Source: Xestospongia muta
Taxonomy: Eukaryota; Porifera; Demospongiae; Haplosclerida; Petrosiidae
Assembly (NCBI GenBank): GCA_963693285.1
Contig: OY848922.1
Span: 4,576,923 to 4,640,922, forward strand
Direction: 5' to 3'
Length of the DNA stretch: 64,000 bases
A program made the position numbers and the translations under genes. Numbering within the stretch: the stretch's first letter is position 1; every line of letters begins with the position of its first letter. Under the pieces are notes generated by a model that was not told the origin of the DNA, made no database searches, and worked only from the letters and a program-made list of their open reading frames with translations. Below are positions 58,105 to 64,000 of this stretch, piece after piece.

Positions 58105-60950
58105 GTTAGTTCTATTGATATCAATGTATAGAATTATTAACCCTTATGGTCATCCAAGTGGGTGGGGTTTATTACTTATTATATATCTCTCTTTCAATGT
58201 GTCTGCTGTCTATTCTAAAAGCACATACAATGTGGTAGAGTTTATCACTCCCAAGAAATTATTATATTTACAATACACAATTATCTACATTTTCAACATA
58301 GGATTTTTTTCTAAAAACGCTTCCTTCTCAAGTTATTTGAATTTTAGTTGTCTTTTCTGATAATATCTCATGGCCACACCCATTTTATAAATATTATAAT
58401 TATAATTGTCACATGATCATTAGATTATACACTAACAGTGATTATAATAATACATTGTATTACATGTTACTAGAGATACAGCTCAAGCAAGAACAAATGG
58501 ACGGATTACTGAAATCTACCTTACAAGGATAGTTACAAGAACATCTTATGATAGTCATCATATTATACCATCTCTTGTTTTTTCATCAGGTCAGATTAGA
58601 TAGCCCCATCTGACAATTCCATGTCATTTTATTGTTATAAAATACGTTATACGTTATACATCTTCATACGTTTCTATAGGAACCTCAAAATGATAAATAA
58701 AATAGTAAGTGAAGTACTATCCAAACTCCACCCACTTCATGTCATTGACTACAACTCATCAATATTCCAAATGACACACTGTATACCATTATTTATTGGG
58801 GACTGCTGAAATTTGGCAAATTTCAAAAAATCGCCAAATTAAATAACAATAAAAATTAATGACATAGTCGCCATGCACACAGTTTTGTACACATGGTAGC
58901 CTATAACAACAAAATCAAACATGAACTCCATTTTATTTCATTAAAATGAGTGTGGGAGCAAGATATGTCCTAAATTTGTCAAATTTAATCTCGCCAATTA
59001 TAAATTTTACAATTTTGCCAAATTATATCAACACCAATAATTCCTAGGTCACGGTCATCTGTATACTATAAAGTGACTTTGTAAATGATTGTGATGACAT
59101 TGTATCCTACATTACTGTTGATATATAAGACTAACTGATCTGTCATTCAATAGTATGTAGTGTACTCAGTCAACACTTCATTTATTCATTCAGAAAATAT
59201 GAGGTTTCTTTATTAGCTGTAACTACCTTATACTAAACTCATCTGTTCATAATATGTAGTGATTATTCCTGTTAATAATATAAATTATATCTCACATACA
59301 TGTCTATGTACCTTTGATATGTAAGTTTTGTTCAACATGATCATGATATAACCAATTCACTTATCATTGTAGTAATACATAGGGTCAGAGCTATACATGT
59401 TTTAGAAAGGAGGCTTTATTTTCTACACATATAGTCATATCACTAAGGATTACATAGTGTGATAAGAATACATACATACATTAATCGGTTTGATCAAACC
59501 TCTGTTACAATCATTGTGTTTTATCATTAAAGTAACATGTGTTGCCGTGACAACCATTACATTGAATTAGACATTCCTTTGCTTTTCATAATCAGTTCAT
59601 TGTCATGTCACTACAAAGAGAGATAAACTGAATTTACACCTGACTCTGTATGTAATGAGGAGGATATAGTGAAGGACATAACTTACTACACACTAGTCTA
59701 GTGTGAGTACATGTACATATATCAGTATGGTTCTTATAGTGTGTACAGTTGACATAATAAATTAACCACAAACACTCTAATGATTATCCTTATAAGGACA
59801 AAATGAACAAGTAATATTTCAACTATAAAAACTACTATGTCAATATATCTATTTATATTACTATCATTAGTTCATCAATGTATCCTATATATCTTATTCC
59901 TTATGACTTCACTCTCTACTTTGTCATCCATTCCATTAAGTTATACATCTACATGTATCTATGAGACCTTCATTCATTAATTGATGCATTCATTATCTAG
60001 TTATACATTAAATACATTAATATGACAAGATGTATGTACAGTAATTGATATACACATCAAATGAGATAGGAATAACTCATATATAGTGGGAGTGGTCAAG
60101 TAGAAAAGTGGGCTCAAGAGATACATTCACATCCAACACAAATCTTGTCCAGACCTTGAATTAGAGGCAGTCTTATTCATTGAACCATAAATCTTAAACT
60201 GATAGTAATCCTAAACATACATATCATAGTTCATGATAACTTTTCTGGTATTAACAAACATTTGTTTCAAGTAATCTTAGGACAAATTCATGTCCATAAC
60301 TGATATCCTGACCACATGTCAGTTTATATAGTAGATACTAACAGATAGTATTAGTAGTAGTGGGAGTATTATAACTGTGAATAAACATCTATCCATTTAT
60401 CAATCCATTTATCCATTCATTTGTCCCATCCATCCATCAATCTTAAATAGTTCAAACTATGAGGACACACCTATATTGTCTTGATGAAACAGATAGTCAC
60501 ACATTTAATTATTAGATTTTAAATTACACAAATCATTAGTCAAAGAACACAGTACAGACACTGCAAACTACTTCAAAGGAAACTGTCCATAGATATGACC
60601 ACAGCACTAGTACTCATCAATTAAAACCACTGACTACAAACTGAATTTGTCCTCATAAATCATAAACTATTGTACACATTCAAATACCCTATTTCATACA
60701 TTTCCTTATTTCATGTTGCACTTAACCTCTCATTTATTTGTCCATCACTACATCCATACTGAAGTTACATAGTTGTCACAATCATATCGCAATCATTCAA
60801 GGTATGACATGCTTGAGACAACCTACGTTCAGATTTGTGATTAAGTAGACACTCACAGTCTACCTTGTCATAAAATTGTAGTGAATGTTTACTTTTTGTG
60901 AACAATCTTGTACAGTGATTGTCAATAGTGCTAGCTAGGCGCCTATATAT
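58105..60950. other. intergenic, no clear gene
   Basis: Apart from the doubtful frames at 58115-58360 and 58621-58809 and a CCAT-rich tract, I see nothing that can be supported. Confidence 0.4.
60391..60443. repeat. imperfect (ATCC)n tract
   Basis: Repeated ATCCATTTATC and CCATCCATCCATC words over about 50 bp. Confidence 0.7.
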
Positions 60951-62544
60951 AGCATATCAAATTGTAATCCTAAATCTTCTAATTGACTTAGCTTTGTATA
61001 TTGTGAAGATTATTGAATGAATAATTATCACAAGTCAGTTCACAATATATAATACATATCATGTAGTATATTAATATCGTGTTAATTTTTCAGACCTTGT
61101 TTATGTGTATATTATAAACAATATGATGAGAGTGTCTTGATCCACATGGTGGGCTCTTACTTTATTTATGACATTGCATACTCAAAGCCTCTTCAGTCAC
61201 TTCTATTGATGATCCAGTACTACGTGTTTGGACTGCAAGACTCACAAAATGATACACCTGTAGTTATAGAGATATGACGACTGTAAGGAAGATGGATAGT
61301 AGTTTGTAATTCTAAAGTAACTCAGAGTTATTATGTATGTACAATTACTTATATATGAATATGTATTATGACATTACTAAATATTTTTGTTTACTTCTCT
61401 AAAGTTCTAAACTTAGTTTATGTGTACATAGCTTTTCTTAAATAAATAAAAATTGATCATTTATACTTACAAGATCTGCAATACACAGTTATAAGGTGTA
61501 AATGTCAGTCTTACAATTACATCCTAAGGATAGAGTTTTTAAATTGTATTGTATGCAAGTATTTCAGTATAACTTTACACCAATATTCAACAGTGTATAA
61601 AGGTTATTATATCCAGTATCACTGTAATAATTTGTTAGAAGGTATCCTGTAACTCACTGTTAAAGTAATCATCAGCTGATCTAAAGAATTACACAGTCAG
61701 TATTGATGATGGTGTTGAACAAGTATATCACAGACTTATAACTGACTTTAGTAAGTCTTTATGTCAAAACCAATGTGATATACAAGATCACCACATTACA
61801 TCATCCAGTTTGAAAAGAATTCAGTTCACAGGTAGCTTATTCCTCTACCTTGATATGGAAAGAGGTCTCTTCAGTGTAAGGAGTACTGAAATGAATTGTT
61901 GTAGCAAAGATTGACAAGTCATCTGAATCCTAGACATATTATATGGCTATTATTGTTATTAATACAATTATAAATATTAAGTATGTTAAAGGTAAATCTA
62001 CATATATTGTTGCACATGTTATTAGCTTATCCTTTATACTTTGTGTAAAATTCTTTTCATATGAAGTACACCAGTCTCATTAGCCACACCTACTCACTTT
62101 AATGAAGTGGAAAGGGTTTGTTAGACTATAAATATACAGTTGTTCAGAACAATACTGAAAATTGGTAGACAACAAGTATACTGTATAACAGATTTTTTTT
62201 CGAGGACGGTATACTTCTTGAATGTAGCTAAAATTTGCATTCACGAATCAAAATTTCACGATTTTGAAAGGGTTTGTTAGACTGTAAGTATGTATTTGTT
62301 CAGAAAACTACTGAAAGTTGGTAGACAATAAGGAGCATTGTATAAGTCATTGACAAATTAAAAATAAGGGCTCAAAGGCTAACCATACTTTAAAAGTCAG
62401 ATACTTAATACTTATTAGCTATAATTAGTCCAGTACCACCTCCTGAATGATTCCCATACTTACAGTTGATAATTTATCCATGATAATAGACAACACTACC
62501 TAAAGTTAATGTTACCTTCACAAACTGTATCAGTCTCTTAGGAC
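60951..62544. repeat. direct tandem repeat unit 1 (1594 bp)
   Basis: AGCATATCAAATTG at 60951 recurs at 62545, and every block I compared to the end of the window matches without a difference at an offset of 1594. The unit contains a small minus-strand gene. Confidence 0.9.
61162..62481 (-). CDS. small three-exon gene, unrecognised, about 64 codons
   Basis: Proposed exons are 62481-62464 (MDKLST, then donor GTAAGTATGG), 61929-61849 (acceptor GTCTAG, 27 codons beginning DSDDLSIFATTIHFS, donor GTAGAG) and 61257-61162 (acceptor AACTACAG, 31 codons starting VYHFVSLAVQTRS, then TAA). All junctions are phase 0. AATAAA overlaps the stop codon. No signal peptide or membrane segment is apparent. The two longer exons read smoothly into each other (FHIK-VYHFVSLAVQ). 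I know no matching family. The start exon is the weakest part; the two 3' exons could instead end a longer gene. Confidence 0.45.
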
Positions 62545-64000
62545 AGCATATCAAATTGTAATCCTAAATCTTCTAATTGACTTAGCTTTGTATATTGTGA
62601 AGATTATTGAATGAATAATTATCACAAGTCAGTTCACAATATATAATACATATCATGTAGTATATTAATATCGTGTTAATTTTTCAGACCTTGTTTATGT
62701 GTATATTATAAACAATATGATGAGAGTGTCTTGATCCACATGGTGGGCTCTTACTTTATTTATGACATTGCATACTCAAAGCCTCTTCAGTCACTTCTAT
62801 TGATGATCCAGTACTACGTGTTTGGACTGCAAGACTCACAAAATGATACACCTGTAGTTATAGAGATATGACGACTGTAAGGAAGATGGATAGTAGTTTG
62901 TAATTCTAAAGTAACTCAGAGTTATTATGTATGTACAATTACTTATATATGAATATGTATTATGACATTACTAAATATTTTTGTTTACTTCTCTAAAGTT
63001 CTAAACTTAGTTTATGTGTACATAGCTTTTCTTAAATAAATAAAAATTGATCATTTATACTTACAAGATCTGCAATACACAGTTATAAGGTGTAAATGTC
63101 AGTCTTACAATTACATCCTAAGGATAGAGTTTTTAAATTGTATTGTATGCAAGTATTTCAGTATAACTTTACACCAATATTCAACAGTGTATAAAGGTTA
63201 TTATATCCAGTATCACTGTAATAATTTGTTAGAAGGTATCCTGTAACTCACTGTTAAAGTAATCATCAGCTGATCTAAAGAATTACACAGTCAGTATTGA
63301 TGATGGTGTTGAACAAGTATATCACAGACTTATAACTGACTTTAGTAAGTCTTTATGTCAAAACCAATGTGATATACAAGATCACCACATTACATCATCC
63401 AGTTTGAAAAGAATTCAGTTCACAGGTAGCTTATTCCTCTACCTTGATATGGAAAGAGGTCTCTTCAGTGTAAGGAGTACTGAAATGAATTGTTGTAGCA
63501 AAGATTGACAAGTCATCTGAATCCTAGACATATTATATGGCTATTATTGTTATTAATACAATTATAAATATTAAGTATGTTAAAGGTAAATCTACATATA
63601 TTGTTGCACATGTTATTAGCTTATCCTTTATACTTTGTGTAAAATTCTTTTCATATGAAGTACACCAGTCTCATTAGCCACACCTACTCACTTTAATGAA
63701 GTGGAAAGGGTTTGTTAGACTATAAATATACAGTTGTTCAGAACAATACTGAAAATTGGTAGACAACAAGTATACTGTATAACAGATTTTTTTTCGAGGA
63801 CGGTATACTTCTTGAATGTAGCTAAAATTTGCATTCACGAATCAAAATTTCACGATTTTGAAAGGGTTTGTTAGACTGTAAGTATGTATTTGTTCAGAAA
63901 ACTACTGAAAGTTGGTAGACAATAAGGAGCATTGTATAAGTCATTGACAAATTAAAAATAAGGGCTCAAAGGCTAACCATACTTTAAAAGTCAGATACTT
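62545..64000. repeat. direct tandem repeat unit 2 (cut by window end)
   Basis: 1456 bp of the second unit are present. 64000 corresponds to 62406 in unit 1, so the unit should end near 64138. Confidence 0.9.
62756..63523 (-). CDS. second copy of the small gene, 3' exons only
   Basis: Exons 63523-63443 and 62851-62756 repeat those of unit 1 exactly. The matching start exon would lie at about 64058-64075, outside the window. Confidence 0.45.

Noticed and set aside
61094..61277. Plus-strand terminal exon of about 60 codons ending in TGA after TTTTTCAG
   Set aside because: The opposite strand offers a better-supported exon (61257-61162) that joins in phase with 61929-61849; the plus reading is probably a shadow. 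It cannot be excluded without RNA data.
61444..61496. Possible 5-bp microexon on the minus strand between GCAG and GTAAGT
   Set aside because: Its 5-bp length would shift the frame between the two well-matched neighbouring exons; probably chance.
1..64000. CRISPR arrays, bacterial operons, rRNA or tRNA genes
   Set aside because: No spaced-repeat array, no ribosome-binding-site-led gene clusters and no recognisable rRNA were seen. tRNAs were not systematically folded, so a missed one is possible.

Overview
This is a eukaryotic, animal-like window. It is AT-rich, with GT..AG introns, long introns full of decayed transposons, and no operons or ribosome-binding sites. A domain set of ankyrin repeats, Roc GTPase, COR and death domain, together with piggyBac, pogo/Tigger, ISL2EU-like, CACTA-like, Mutator-like and Ty3/gypsy remnants, suggests an early-branching metazoan. 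A demosponge is my best guess (inference only; no species marker was tested).

The main gene lies on the minus strand from 57618 down to 19065. I rebuilt 14 coding exons whose splice phases all agree: a 6-codon start exon, five ankyrin exons of one repeat each (phase 0), a sixth ankyrin half-repeat exon, one 1829-bp Roc-COR exon, a COR-tail exon, three small linker exons, a death-domain exon and a stop exon. The sum is 3312 nt, or 1103 residues. Introns 4 to 6 carry most of the transposons. Two of the ankyrin exons (30518-30616 and 39713-39811) sit in a direct segmental duplication that also copied a piggyBac remnant and a gypsy element. The two exons differ almost only at amino-acid-changing sites.

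Further down the same strand, 9749-7014 holds a second copy of the 3' part of that gene: COR tail, the same three linker exons, the death-domain exon, then extra exons ending in a second death domain. It has no visible 5' half. It is either a truncated paralogue or an alternative 3' cassette.

Region by region: 1-3.7 kb empty; 3.7-4.2 kb G-tract MITE; 4.6-5.6 kb piggyBac relic; 7.0-9.75 kb second 3' cassette; 10.6-18.5 kb transposon relics (FLYWCH/Mutator-like, a spliced transposon-associated gene, two CACTA-like); 19.1-23.2 kb 3' half of the main gene; 24.4-55.6 kb its ankyrin exons separated by transposons; 57.6 kb its start; 58-60.9 kb no clear gene; 60.95-64 kb a near-perfect 1594-bp direct tandem duplication. 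Each unit of that duplication appears to hold a small three-exon minus-strand gene of about 64 codons, unrecognised.

Functionally, the main protein should be a cytoplasmic Roco-type signalling protein: ankyrin repeats to bind a ligand, Roc-COR as a nucleotide-dependent switch or dimeriser, and a death domain for homotypic output. This follows from family knowledge, not from anything measured here.
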